Assembly (NCBI GenBank): GCA_947471745.1
Contig: CANJKZ010000092.1
Location: 248,001-312,000, forward strand
Length of the DNA stretch: 64,000 nucleotides
Reading direction: 5' to 3'
DNA from: Closterium sp. Naga37s-1
Taxonomy: Eukaryota; Streptophyta; Zygnematophyceae; Desmidiales; Closteriaceae
Shown here one piece after another: positions 25,069 through 35,717 of the stretch (the stretch's first letter is position 1; each line of letters begins with the position of its first letter). The position numbers and the translations under genes were made by a program. The notes beneath the pieces are model-generated. The model saw only the letters and a list, made by a program, of their open reading frames with translations, was not told where the DNA came from and ran no database searches.

Positions 25069-25196
25069 TGTTAAATGTTATATCTGCTACAGTTTGTTTA
25101 GGCTGTAGTGGGGTAGATACTATGGGGTATGATAACTTTAGGGTTTCCTACTTGTACCCCACACTTTTCTTAGTGCAACCACCTCTCATTCTGACA
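25069..25196 (+). repeat. Copia-B 5' LTR
   Basis: 128 bp with TG...CA ends. It carries the family core AGGCTGTAGTGGGGTAGA, TTTAGGGTTT and CTTGTACCCC. It ends one base before the primer-binding site. No partner LTR was found in the window. Confidence 0.88.
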
Positions 25197-25825
25197 TGGT
25201 ATTAAGAGCCTAGGTTAGGGACCTAGGACCGCTTACCTAAGGGCCCACCGTTCCACTAGAGGTGCCCTCGTGCGCCCTACCGTCTTAGCGCCCTCGTGCG
25301 CCTCTCTCCTAGTGCGCCCTCGCGCGCCCTCCTCTCACGCTGCTCGTTTGCAGCCCGCTAGCAGCCCGAGCGCGGCCCCGCGTTTTTAGCGCGAGTAGCC
25401 CGTTAGCCGCCTAGGGCGGCCCGATTTTTCTCGCGCGCGCCAGTAGGCCGTCGCCCGTAGGCCCCGCTCGCCCCTAGGCCGACGCTCGACCCACCGCCGC
25501 CCGCCCGCAGGTCGCAGCCCGCGCGCAGCGGCGATCGCGCGTCGGCTGCTGCAGCTCGCGCTTAGCCGCCGCACGAACGAAGCCGCGGCCCGCGCGCAGC
25601 CGCACCTTAGGCGCCGCCGCGCACCGTGCATAGGCCCGCCGTCGCGCCGCCCTACCTGCCCGAGCCGCGCCGCCCTGACCGAGCCGCGCCGCCCCACCTG
25701 CAGCAACTGCTGTTCCTATTCCTGCTGTTACAGCTGTTCTTACTGCTACAGCTGCTACTGCTACTGCTCTTACTGCTACTACTGCTACTGCTACTGCTGC
25801 TACTGCTACTGCTGCTACTGCCACT
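25197..25825 (+). other. Copia-B GC-rich leader
   Basis: Untranslated leader with CGCGCGCC-rich DNA (to about 25690) and then a CTG/CTA-type trinucleotide run (TACTGCTACTGCTGC, about 25730-25820) just before the gag ATG. It shares almost no sequence with the leaders of Copia-A and Copia-C, although the LTRs and gag are related. Confidence 0.7.
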
Positions 25826-26926
25826 ATGGCCAGTCCTACCGTTCTCACTTTTGACTCTGAAGGCCGTCCGATTAAGTTTGACGTTTGGCTCGATGACCTG
25901 CACCTGTTCCTCCAGATCACTGCCAAGGACGATGTTTCCCTGTTCGACCACACGTCCGGCGCCGCTCCCGCACCTGCTGCTACTGCTGACAGCACTGCTC
26001 GCTCACAGTGGCAGACCCGTGACGCTCATGCTCGCCTAGCCGTTCGCAGCCACCTACCGTTAGATGAGCGCGAGCACTTTGGCCAGCATAAGACCGCTAA
26101 GGAGCTGTACGATGCTGTAGTTGCACGCTACTCCTCCCTTGCTACTGCTGCGATAGGCCGTCTCTCACTGCCCTATCTCTTCCCCGATCTGTCTGCTTTT
26201 GCCACTGTAGCTGACCTCATCACGCACCTCCGTACTAGTGATCTTCGCTACCGTGCCGCGCTTCCCCCCGATTTCCAAGCCAAGAACCCTCCCCCGATGT
26301 ACCTCAAACTCTATCACCTAGTCACCCGCCTCCCTGACTCCCTTCGCACTGTCAGGGACCACTTTCTCGCCCTCTCCCCTACCGACCTCACTGTCGACCT
26401 GCTCGAGAAGGAACTCCTTGCAGCTGAGAAGAGCATTGTAGTTGTAGGTGCCTCTCAGGGCGACCCTCGCGCCCCCTTCTTTGAGGGGTGCTCCCCCGTC
26501 CCCCTCCTCCCCTCCATTGCATCTGCTGCTGCTGTCGACTACCTCAGTGCTGAGGGGGTCGGGGCTGCGTCTGCTCCTAGTGGGAGGCGCAAGGGCGGCA
26601 GGGGCAAGGGGGGCAGGGGTGGCGGAGGTGGCGGCGGGGGCGGCGGTGGTGGAGGGGGCGGGGGTGGTGGCGGTGGTGGGAGTGGTGCTAGTGGTGGGGG
26701 GGTCAGTGGCGGAGCCGGGGGTGGTGGAGGCGGCGGTGGTGGGGGTGGCGGGGGTGGTGGTGGCAGTGGTGGCGGCAGTGGAGCTGGTGGTGGACGCGGT
26801 GGAGCGGTGCAGCGTGGGGGGTTTGTCGGTGGCCAGAGGCACCAGCGGTAGCGTCCCAGCGAGACCCCGTCGCCCCAGCAGCTCCGTGAGTGGTACTCTC
26901 AGCATGGGGGGTCTGGGGGTGGAGGT
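25826..26926 (+). pseudogene. Copia-B gag
   Basis: Starts MASPTVLTFDSEGRP. The copia-type gag core covers roughly residues 1-215: WLDDLHLFLQ, HLPLDEREHFGQHKTAKELY, SLPYLFPDLSAF, LVTRLPDSLRTVRDHF. It is followed by LLAAEKSIV and a glycine-rich tract of more than 100 residues from about 255. An in-frame TAG at 26849-26851 interrupts it where the family probably has Gln; the conserved ETPSPQQLREWYS follows in the same frame. At 26926 the frame is cut by the minus-strand LARD-like element. The product would be the capsid protein, now inactive. Confidence 0.85.
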
Positions 26927-28367
26927 TGTCAGAACTAGCAGTAGAAAGTAAGAATGAAGAAAGGAGGATGTTCACTAGCAAGCAGTTGGATACATATAGC
27001 AAACCCTAATTGGGCTGTACTCACTATAGAGTACCCCACTGCAGGCTAGACAATTATAACATTCTGACACACCCCCATAGCCAAAGTGGGGTGTAATCAG
27101 CACAACAAGCAAGTATAGTAATAGTTCACAATTATAAGCAAAGCTAGTGGTAGTCACAGAGCAAGTGAGGAGGAGGAGGGACTGTGAGAGGAGAGAAGAT
27201 GAGAGACGGCGGCTGAAGCTGCAGACACACGGGCAACAGGAGCTGCTGGCACAGTGGCTACCGGGACAGTGCGCCCCGGACTACTGGAGTAACTGGCTCA
27301 CGGGCTACGAGGAGCTACAGGAGCAACGGACCCTCGGGCGACAGGCGCAGCAGACTCTCTGGGCTACCAGGACAGTGCGCCCCGGACTACAGGTGCTGCG
27401 GACGACAAGACAGCAGCCTCCGCTCAACCTCCTCCAACTGTCCCACACACCCCCACACACCCACTGCTTCACTCCTAACTCCACTTGCACGTCACCCCCC
27501 TAGTACCACTCCTTCGGCTCCCACACACCCACCCCCCTCAGCGGCAGCTGCAGCACTGGGAGACGGAGGAGGAGGAGGAGCAGGGGACGACGCACAAAAA
27601 CTGCACCCCCATACCCCCCACCCCCAAACCCTAATTCAGGAGAACGGGCAGCAGCAGGGGTGGGGCGCCGTCAGAAGCACGGGGGACAGCGGGCAGCGCA
27701 GGGGCAGAGAAAACAGGGCGCCCACGGGCCTGGCGCAGCCCGTACGAACCGCGTGCGGGCGGCCCGAGGCGCGCCCTGGCCTGGCGCAGTCCGTACGGGC
27801 CGCGCGCGGGCCTGGCGCAGCCCGTACGGGCCGCGCGCGGGCCTGGCGCAGCCCGTACGGGCCGCGCGCAGGCTATACGGGCCGCGCGCGGGCCCTACGC
27901 AGGTCGCGCAGGCCGCGACGGGCGGCGGGGGGCGACGCGCGGGTCCCCGTCGCCCGTCGCAGCGCCTCCCGGTAGCGACGCGCGGAGTGACGGGGCAGAA
28001 AGCCGCCGCGCGCCTCGGGGCGCACGGCGAGCAGAAAACCGCCGCGCGCCTCGGGGCGCACGGCGGGCAGAATACCGCCGCACGCTCCGAGCGCGCGGCG
28101 GGATGAAAAATCCGTCGCACGCCACGGGGCGTGCAACACACAGAGTAGCAGTAGCAGCGGAAGCAGTGAGGTGGTGGGCCCACCCACAGGATCGACCCAG
28201 GAGGGTCGACCTGCTCTGATAGCATGTCAGAACTAGCAGTAGAAAGTAAGAATGAAGAAAGGAGAATGTTCACTAGCAAGCAGTTGGATACATATAGCAA
28301 ACCCTAATTGGGCTGTACTCACTATAGAGTACCCCACTGCAGGCTAGACAATTATAACATTCTGACA
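26927..28367 (-). mobile_element. Non-autonomous LTR retroelement (LARD-like), minus strand
   Basis: 143-bp LTRs at 26927-27069 and 28225-28367 differ at one base (GGAGGATG versus GGAGAATG). On the minus strand the primer-binding site (TGCTATCAGAGC) lies just left of 28225. The polypurine tract (CTATGGGGGTG) adjoins 27069. The target-site duplication is GAGGT (26922-26926 and 28368-28372). The interior shares the ~150 bp before the polypurine tract and the CGGACTAC/GCGCCCCGG repeats with 20944-23042, so both belong to one family, but its GC-rich half is different. No gag or pol is encoded. It interrupts Copia-B gag. Confidence 0.92.
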
Positions 28368-30300
28368 GAGGTGCCCGTACGTCATCCGCACAGGTGACCG
28401 CACTGGCCAGACCTGTGGGAGGTTTCACACGGCGCAGCACTGCTTCTTTCGTCTCGACGACGCCTGGCGCGAGCAGTTCCCTGGCACCTCTGAGCTGCCC
28501 CGCTGGGCTGATCTGCTTAAAAAGAACATTGATATCTTTGCTCTTGATTTTGATGCTATCCTTGGTGCTATGTATGCATTGACTATTAGTGTTGAGGGTG
28601 ACTGCTACCTGAGTGTACCGCCCGACCCAGGTATTGGGACCAGTGAGACTGCCGCTCTAGGTGCTAGTGCGTCTGTTGCCCTAGGTCCTGGTGAGGCTGC
28701 TGCTCTAGGTGCTAGTGAGTCTGCTGCTCCAGGTGCTCGTGCGTCTGCGCCTGCTGGTACTGCATCTACTGAGGCACTGCACACCTTCACACTGGACTCG
28801 GGTGCTTCCCGCTGCTTCTTTCGTGACCGCACTGTCCTTGAGCAGCTAGCTCGGCCTGTTGCTGTCTCCCTCGCTGACCCCTCTGGGGGCCCGGTCCTTG
28901 TGACCTCCTCCACTGTCCTCCCTTGTCCAGCGGTTCCTGCCGGCACCCTGTCGGGTCTTTACCTCCCCTCGTTCTCTACGAACTTGGTGGCGGGCTCTGC
29001 TCTCCAGGACGGGTGTTCACCAGTTCACCCCTGCCTATGAGCGTGTGACCCACTGGATGTGTGCTCGGACGGGTCGCCACCTGGCTACCTTTACTCAGCA
29101 GCCGGGGTCGGACCTGTACACACTGACCACTGAGTCCCCTCAGGTAGCTGCGTCTACGTCTGCGTCAGGTCAGCTATCGGCCCCCTGCTCGTGTCGCACC
29201 CTGTCGCACCAGACCGTCCTCTGGCACCACCGCCTTGGTCACCCTTCAGTGCAGCGCCTTCGTGGCATGCACTCCCGATACCTTGTCTCTAGTCTTCCCA
29301 GGGTTCTCCCTCCTCTCCCACCCTCGCCTGCTCCTCCCTGTCTTCCCTGTGTCGAGGGGCGGCAGCGCGCCACTCCTCACTCCTCCTCGTTCCCTCCCAC
29401 AGAGGCTCCTCTGCAGACTCTCCACCTGGACGTGTGGGGCCCAGCCCGCGTCCGTGGACAGGGCCACGAGCGGTACTTCCTGCTGGTCGTTGACAACTAC
29501 ACGCGCTACACCACGGTCTTCCCCTTGCACACCAAGGGTGAGGTCCCTGATGTTTTGATCCCTTGGATCCGCGCTGCTCGTTTCCAGCTCCGCGAGCAGT
29601 TCCAGTCGGACTTTCCAGTCCTGCGTCTGCACTCTGACAGGGGTGGTGAGTTTTCCTCCGACCTCTTGGCAGCCTACTGTGCGGAGCACGGCATCCGCCA
29701 GACGTTCACACTTCCGGCCTCTCCACAGCAGAATGGGATTGCTGAGCACCGCATTGGCTTAGTCATGGAGGTCGCTCGTACCTCCATGATCCATGCGGCT
29801 GCCCCCCATTTCCTGTGGCCGTTTGCAGTGCAGTACGCTGCGCATCAGCTCAACCTCTGGCCCCGTGTCTCTGCTCCGGAGACCTCGCCCACACTGCGTT
29901 GGACGAGGGAGGTTGGCGATGCGTCGGTGTTCTGAGTCTGGGGATGTCGAGCCTTTGTCCGCGATACGTCCGCGGACAAGCTCTCCTCCTGTGCCGTTAC
30001 CTGCGTCTTTCTTGGCTTTGTCCCTGACGCGCCTGGTTGGCAGTTTTACCACCCCACCTCGCGCCGTGTCTTCCCCTCTCTGGACGTCACTTTTGACGAG
30101 TCGGTACCCTTTTACCGTCTGTTCCCCTACCGCACTGCGCCGCTTCCCCCCCCCGCCGCTCTTCGTCACGCCAGGTGCTGCTTCGGTAGACCCCCTCCCT
30201 CCCCAGGGTCCTGCTCCCTCAGGTGTTTCCCAGGTAGACCCGGTCGAGCCCTATCGAGGTAGCTGTCGACTCTGGTCCTGCGAGGGGTACTGCGTCTGGG
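28368..30300 (+). pseudogene. Copia-B zinc motif, protease and integrase region, frameshifted
   Basis: After the insertion the translation resumes with CPYVIRTGDRTGQTCG. A Cys/His set lies at 28372, 28414, 28426 and 28441 (CX13CX3HX4C). It continues through the aspartic protease LDSGASRCFF (about 28793), the integrase zinc motif HHRLGHP (about 29227), and the integrase core DVWGP, HSDRGGEF and QNGIAEHR. Breaks are a 2-nt deletion near 29012, TGA at 29933-29935 (Copia-C has Arg), and register changes in a C-run near 30147 and in the GGA repeat region after 30250. Protease would process the polyprotein and integrase would insert the cDNA. Both are inactive here. Confidence 0.85.
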
Positions 30301-30567
30301 GGTGCTGAGACTGGGGGTGCTGAGTTTGGGGGTGCTGAGACTGGGGGTGCTGAGCCTGGGGGTGCTGAGGCTGGGGGTGCTGAGCCTGGGGGTGCTGAGC
30401 CTTGGGGTGCTGAGCCTGGGGGAGCTGAGACTGACCGTACTGCGCCTGGTGACGCTCCCTCTTCACAGCAACTGCGTGAGTGGTACTCTCAGCGTTACAG
30501 CCTCCGGCGTGGGGCTGCTGGAGCTGGGGGTTCTGCCGGAGTTGGAGCTGGTGGTGCTGCGGGTGCT

Positions 30568-33306
30568 GTGTCGCAGCCGGCGCCTCCCTCCCCACAGCGA
30601 CTGCGTGAGTGGTACGCTCGACGCTGCAGCCTCCGGAGCGGCGCTCCTAGCACTGGGGTGCCGCCCGCTGGAGGCCCTGGTGCGGCTGGAGGTACTGGAG
30701 CCTCTGGTCCTGGAGGTGCTCGTACAGGCGGTACTGGAGCTGCTGGGACTGGGGGTTCTGCTGGAGCTGGAGCTGCTGGAGCTGGTGCTACTGGAGGTGC
30801 TGCTGGTGCTGGAGTTGGAGCTGCAGGTGCTGGAGCTGCTGGAGCTGCCGGTGGAGCTGAGGACGCTGGGCCTACTGGAGTTGGTGTAGCTGCTGACCCT
30901 GGGGTTGGTCCTGCAGGTGCTGGAGCCGACTGTGCGGCTGGAGCTGGTACTACTGGGGGTACTGGAGTTGGCACTACTGGAGCTGCTGGTAGTGCTACAG
31001 GAGTTGGAGCTGCTGCTGGGGGTTCTGGTGCTGTCTCTGTTGGTTCTCGGGGCGCTTCACGGCCGCGGCCGTACTTCGTTCCGCTCCTTCAGCAGGTTCT
31101 TGGTCAGCCTCCTCCTCCTTGTCCTGCTCCCTCCTTAGAGTGTCCTCATTCTGTCCAGTCGCAGTTACAGTTACAGCCTGCCTCGCCACTCCCTGGTCCT
31201 TCTCCCTACACTGGTCCGACAGGAGGTCTTACGGAGCGTTGTGAGCCTGAGTCTCGTCCTGTGCCGCTTGAGTCTCGTTCTGCGTCACCTGTTCGTGCTG
31301 CTCGCACTGGTCGTCGTGTCCCGCGTCAGCGTCCTCCTGCTGTCCCAGGCACTCACCAGATGACGCTTCGTCCTTCCACCGCTCCACAGCGTGTCCCTCT
31401 GCCTTCTCCTCCTGCGTCCTCCCTTCATGCCCTTGCTGACCCGGAGTCTGACTCTCTTCCTGCTGCTAGTCCTACTGTCACGCGTCTCCTGGCCACTGCT
31501 GTCACTGACCCTTCCTTTGAGTCAGCTCCTGCGTCTGCCTTAGTTGCTGAGCTTGTCGACTTTGCTGCTCGCTGTCGTCTAGACTACGTCGCGAGTCTTG
31601 TTGCTGAGTCTGAGTCTGTCTTACCTCCATTCGTCGGGGGTGAGTGTGCTCTAGGCACGGACGTCCTTGAGGACAGGCAGGAGGAGTTTGAGTGCTTTGC
31701 CGCTGCTGTACCTCATCTCGTGTCCATGCTGATTGCACCTGAGGGAGACCCGGATGCACCAGACATCCCGACCCCGCGCTCTTACGCTGAGGCGATCGCG
31801 GGTGAGTACTCCTCTCAGTGGCAGTCAGCCATGGACGCAGAGATGGCATCCTGGAAGTCCACAGGCACTTACGTTGACGAGGTTCCCCCTCCTGGGGCGA
31901 ACATCGTCAGTGGCATGTGGATTTTCAGGGTGAAGCGGCCGCCAGGTTCTCCGCCTGTCTTCAAGGCTCGTTACGTTGCTCGAGGCTTCAGTCAGCGAGA
32001 GGGAGTAGACTTCTTCCAGACCTTCTCCCCCACCCCGAAGATGACCACTCTTCGGGTGCTACTGCACGTTGCCGCTCAGCGTGACTACGAGCTTCACTCT
32101 CTTGACTTCAGCACAGCTTTCTTGCAGGGCAGCCTGCACGAGGAGATCTGGCTGCGCCGCCCTCCTGGCTTCACTGGGCCGTTTCCTCCTGGTACCCAGT
32201 GGAGCCTCCGGAGGCCGGTCTACGGTCTCCGCCAGGCGCCACGTGAGTGGCACGACACACTAAGGACTACACTTGCGGCTCTTGGGTTCGCGCCTTCTAC
32301 TGCTGACCCGTCGCTGTTTCTGCGCACCGACACTTCGCTGCCGCCGTTCTACATCCTCGTGTACGTCGACGACTTGGTCTTTGCCACTGCTGACACTGAG
32401 GCTATCGCCCACGTGAAGTCGGAGCTGCAGAAGAGACACACGTGCACAGAGCTGGGTGAACTGCGCAGCTACCTTGGCTTGCAGATCACCCGGGACAGAG
32501 CACGCCGCACCATCACACTGACTCAGTCACACATGGTGCAGCAGGTCCTTCAGCGCTTCGGCTTCACCTGGTCCTCGGCACAGGCGACTCCTCTGGCTAC
32601 AGGTCACTCGCTCTCAGCTCCACCTTCGGACGAGTCCGTAGAGCCGAGTGGTCCTTACCCAGAGCTAGTTGGCTGCCTCATGTACCTGATGACTTGCACT
32701 CGTCCTGACCTCGCGTACCCTCTTGGCCTTCTGGCTCGCTACGTGGCTCCTGGTAGGCACCGAAAGGTGCACTGGGAAGCTGCAAAGAGGGTATTGCGCT
32801 ACTTGTGCAGTACATCGGGCATGGGGCTCGTGCTTGGAGGGAGGAGCTCAGTTGTTCTCACTGGGCACTCAGACGCTTCTTGGGTTGACGACCAGGCTAC
32901 TCAGCGGTCGTCACAGGGTTACACCTTCAGCCTTGGCTCTGGTTCAGTTTCGTGGCGTTCTACGCGTTCGTCTTCAGTTCTCAGCTCCAGTTGTGAGACT
33001 GAGATCTATGCCACAGCCATGGCTGCACAGGAGTTACGCTGGCTCACCTACCTGCTGACCGATATGGGAGAGCGGCCTCGTTCTCCTCCAGTGCTGTACG
33101 TCGACAACAAGGCTGCCATTGCCTTGTGTGAGGAGCACAGACTGAAGCACAGAACGAAGCACATCGCTCTACGTTACTTCCTGGCTCGAGAGTTGCAGCA
33201 ACGTGGTCAGCTTCGTCTGCGTTACGTGGCCACTGAGGCAACACTGCTGATATATTCACCAAGGCACTTCAGTCTGGTGATCATCAGCGTTTCTGCACTT
33301 TGCTAG
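30568..33306 (+). pseudogene. Copia-B reverse transcriptase / RNase H
   Basis: A single open frame carries a Gly/Ala/Thr-rich linker (first ~170 codons), then the copia RT core: FRVKRPPGSPPVFKARYVAR, DFSTAFLQGSLHEEIWLRRP, VYGLRQAPREWHDTL and the catalytic YVDDLVFA (Tyr codon 32362). RNase H follows, with CETEIYATAMAAQELRWL and LYVDNKAAIALC. The open frame is intact, but a 1-nt deletion near 33239 replaces the conserved ANTADIFTKAL end with an unrelated tail. The first Met is only the start of the open frame; the protein is naturally made as part of a polyprotein. Confidence 0.88.
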
Positions 33307-33506
33307 GGCTTGTGCCCACTTTTCCTCACTTGTTGTAGACTTTGCCTGTACTGTGATCTATATATATATACTTGCGTGCTTGCTTTGCTAGGTAGAGATC
33401 ACTGTGATGCTTGTGTTACATATATGCCTCTGCATGTGAACTGGCCTTGTGGCCTCTTGCTTGTGCTCAGTGAGTGTGGTGACGTTGTGATCCACCCTGA
33501 GCTTGC

Positions 33507-33519
33507 TTAGGGTTTAGGC
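33507..33519 (+). other. Telomere-type 13-mer at the Copia-B/Copia-A junction
   Basis: TTAGGGTTTAGGC joins the Copia-B 3' untranslated region (which matches Copia-A up to GAGCTTGCTT) to Copia-A RNase H DNA. The same 13-mer is at 13304-13316. Confidence 0.65.
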
Positions 33520-34087
33520 ACATGGATGCTGCTAAGAGGGTACTACGCTACTTGTGCAGTACATCGGGCATGGGGCTCGTGCTTGGAGGACGGGGTGACG
33601 TTGTCCTAACTGGTCACTCGGACGCCTCTTAGGTTGACGACCAGGCTACGCAGCGGTCGTCACAGGGTTACACCTTCAGCCTTGGCTCTGGTTCAGTTTC
33701 GTAGCGTTCTACGCGTTCGTCTTCAGTTCTCAGCTCCAGTTGTGAGGCTGAGATCTACGCCACAGCTTTGGCTACACAGGAGCTACGCTGGCTCACCTAC
33801 CTGCTGACCAACTTGGGAGAGCGGCCTCGTTCTCCTCCAGTTCTGTACGTCAACAACAAGGCCGCCATTGCCTTGTGTCAGGAGCACAGACTGGAGCACA
33901 GAACAAAGCACATCGCTCTGCGTTACTTTCTTGCTCGAGAGCTGCAGCAGCGTGGCCAGCTTCGTCTTGCTTACGTGGCCACTCGGGCCAACACTGCTGA
34001 TATATTCACCAAGGCGCTTCCGCCTGGTGATCATCAGCGTTTCTGCACTTTGTTAGGCCTTGTGCCCACGCTTTTTCACTTGCTGTA
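33516..34087 (+). pseudogene. Copia-A RNase H fragment
   Basis: Homologous to the last ~190 codons of the Copia-B and Copia-C polyproteins: AAKRVLRYLCSTSGMGLVLG, then ELRWLTYLLT, LEHRTKHIALRYF and ANTADIFTKALPPGDHQRF. Two Trp codons have become TAG (about 33632 and 33703), and the YVDNK motif reads YVNNK, losing a conserved Asp. The remaining open stretch is 33768-34088. It belongs to the outer element because it leads straight into Copia-A's 3' untranslated region, polypurine tract and 3' LTR. Confidence 0.82.
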
Positions 34088-34314
34088 GGCTTTGTTTGTA
34101 CTGTGATCTATATGTATTCCTGCATGCTTGCTCTTGTAGGTAGAGATCACTGTGCTGTTGTTGTTACATATATATCTCTGCATGTGAACTGGCCTTGTGG
34201 CCTTTTGCTTGTGCTCAGACTGCGTGGTGACGTTGTGATCCACCCTGAGCTTGCTTTGCACTTCCTGCCTGGCCTTGTGACCCTCTGTTCTCCCCCACTT
34301 TGCCTATGGGGGTG

Positions 34315-34448
34315 TGTCAAACATATGTTTATATGTTATAGTTTAGGTAGGCTTTAGTGGGGTACTCACTGTGGGGTACAACCCCTTGGGTTTTACTTTT
34401 GTACCAAACTTCTTGATATTTGAACCATCCTTGCCTAAGACTTTAACA
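34315..34448 (+). repeat. Copia-A 3' LTR
   Basis: 134 bp. It differs from the 5' LTR at about four bases (CTTGGGTTTT for CTTATGTTTT, CTTGATATTT for CTCAATATTT). It is followed by TCATT, the target-site duplication. Confidence 0.92.
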
Positions 34449-34743
34449 TCATTACCATTACCATTAGCATTATCATTACCATTACCATTACCATTAACAC
34501 TACCATTACCAATACCACTACCATTACCATTACCATTACTATTACCATTACCATTACCACTATCGTTACCATTACCATTACCATTACAAATACCGTTACC
34601 ATTAACACTACCATTACCATTACCACAACCATTACCATTGCCACTACCATTACCAATACCATTACAATCACCATTATCAGTACCACTACCGTTACGATTA
34701 ACATTACCACTACCATTATTATTACAATTACCATTACCATTAC
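34449..34743. repeat. CCATTA-type hexanucleotide array
   Basis: The same array that Copia-A interrupted, continuing on its right side. It ends ACCATTAC (34736-34743), the left 8-bp duplication of the next element. Confidence 0.94.
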
Positions 34744-35425
34744 CAGGCCCCCAGAAGTCAGAGAAATTTCTCTGATTTGCATGAAAAACTCTGAGAATTC
34801 AGAATTTTTTTTAAGTGAGGTCAGTTAAAATCAGAGATTTTTGGGCCCCAACTCTGTAATTTTCAGAGAAATTTTAGAGCTAACTCTGACGTTTCAGAGT
34901 TTTCCGGGAGTGTGCTCTGATCACTCAGAGTACAAACGCGTACCGATTCTATTTTCTGCGTGTGTTCTTGACTGGTGATTCGGTTCGAACTTCACAGGTC
35001 AATGCAAAATCGGCTTGAAACTGCAAATCCGCGCCTTACAGCACAAGATTTTCGCCCAATCACATCAAAATCGCCCTGACACATCGGATTTGCGCTGTCA
35101 GAGCACAATGATTTCGACCAATCACCAAGAAATTCCACCTGACATTGCAGATTCGCCCTTTCACACCACAAGATTCGCCCTGACACAAAAATTCGCCCTG
35201 TCAGAGCATGTCTCCCGAAAATCCCCTTAGTCTAGTATGTTTCAGTATCAGATGAAGCATTGAATACATTTCTGATGAAACATTAGATACATTGATGTTT
35301 CAGTCTTTTTTATTAAGGCACTCTGAAATTTCAGCCTTTTTTTTATACCAACTCTGAGGGTTTCAGACTAAAATTGTGTACTAGTCTGATGAATCAGACA
35401 GGCAAAAAACGAATCTGAGGGCTTG
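34744..35425. mobile_element. hAT-like non-autonomous DNA element with 8-bp TSD
   Basis: 682 bp with ends CAGGCCCCCAGAAGTC and GAATCTGAGGGCTTG, which are imperfect inverted repeats of one another and related to the ends of 10011-10584 (both finish ...AAAACGAATCT-AGGG-). ACCATTAC on both sides (34736-34743, 35426-35433) is an 8-bp duplication, the size typical of hAT. The sequence is low-complexity, so some of that match could be chance. The interior has many TCTGA/TCAGA motifs and repeated CGCCCTGACA / GATTTCG segments (about 35030-35215). No transposase is present. Confidence 0.7.
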
Positions 35426-35717
35426 ACCATTACCATTCTCATTACCATTACTATTACTATTACCATTACCATAATCGCTAACTATTACCGTTACCATTAC
35501 CAATACCACTGTCATTATCAACACCACTTCCATTACCATGACCATTACCATTACTATTACCATTATCATTACCATAACCATTACCATTACCATTACAATT
35601 ACCACTACCCTTACCACTATCATTATCATTACCACTACCATTACCATTACCATTACCATTACCATTACTACTACCATCACCACTACCATTACCACTACCA
35701 TTTCAATTACCATTACT
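35426..35717. repeat. CCATTA-type hexanucleotide array, last segment
   Basis: About 290 bp of degenerate hexamers, ending at ATTACTGGGAGGG. No further hexamer array is found to the right. Confidence 0.93.

Larger units (their letters stand above)
25069..33506 (+). mobile_element. Copia-B LTR retrotransposon nested in Copia-A, 3' LTR missing
   Basis: The 5' LTR is 25069-25196 (TGTTAAATGTTATATC ... TTCTGACA, 128 bp) and the primer-binding site TGGTATTAAGAGC follows at 25197. A GC-rich leader leads to gag (25826) and then protease, integrase, reverse transcriptase and RNase H (to 33306). The sequence runs about 200 bp past the RNase H stop and then joins Copia-A RNase H DNA at a telomere-like joint (33507-33518), with no polypurine tract or 3' LTR. 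I infer a deletion that removed Copia-B's end and most of Copia-A's pol. Multiple frameshifts and stops make it dead. Confidence 0.88.
23728..34448 (+). mobile_element. Copia-A LTR retrotransposon, broken by nested insertion
   Basis: The 134-bp LTRs at 23728-23861 and 34315-34448 (TGTCAAACATATG ... GACTTTAACA) differ at about four bases. The primer-binding site is TGGCATCTAGAGC (23862), a variant of the TGGTATCAGAGC type. The polypurine tract is TATGGGGGTG (34305-34314). Target-site duplications TCATT at 23723-23727 and 34449-34453 show one insertion into the hexamer array. Only the gag start (24582-25068) and an RNase H fragment (33516-34087) of its own coding region remain. Everything between is Copia-B and its passenger, or has been deleted. 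The element cannot be autonomous. Confidence 0.93.

Noticed and set aside
25652..26039. Frame of Leu-rich or Ser-rich repeats overlapping the Copia-B gag start
   Set aside because: Out of register with the conserved gag frame; produced by the CTG-type run in the leader.
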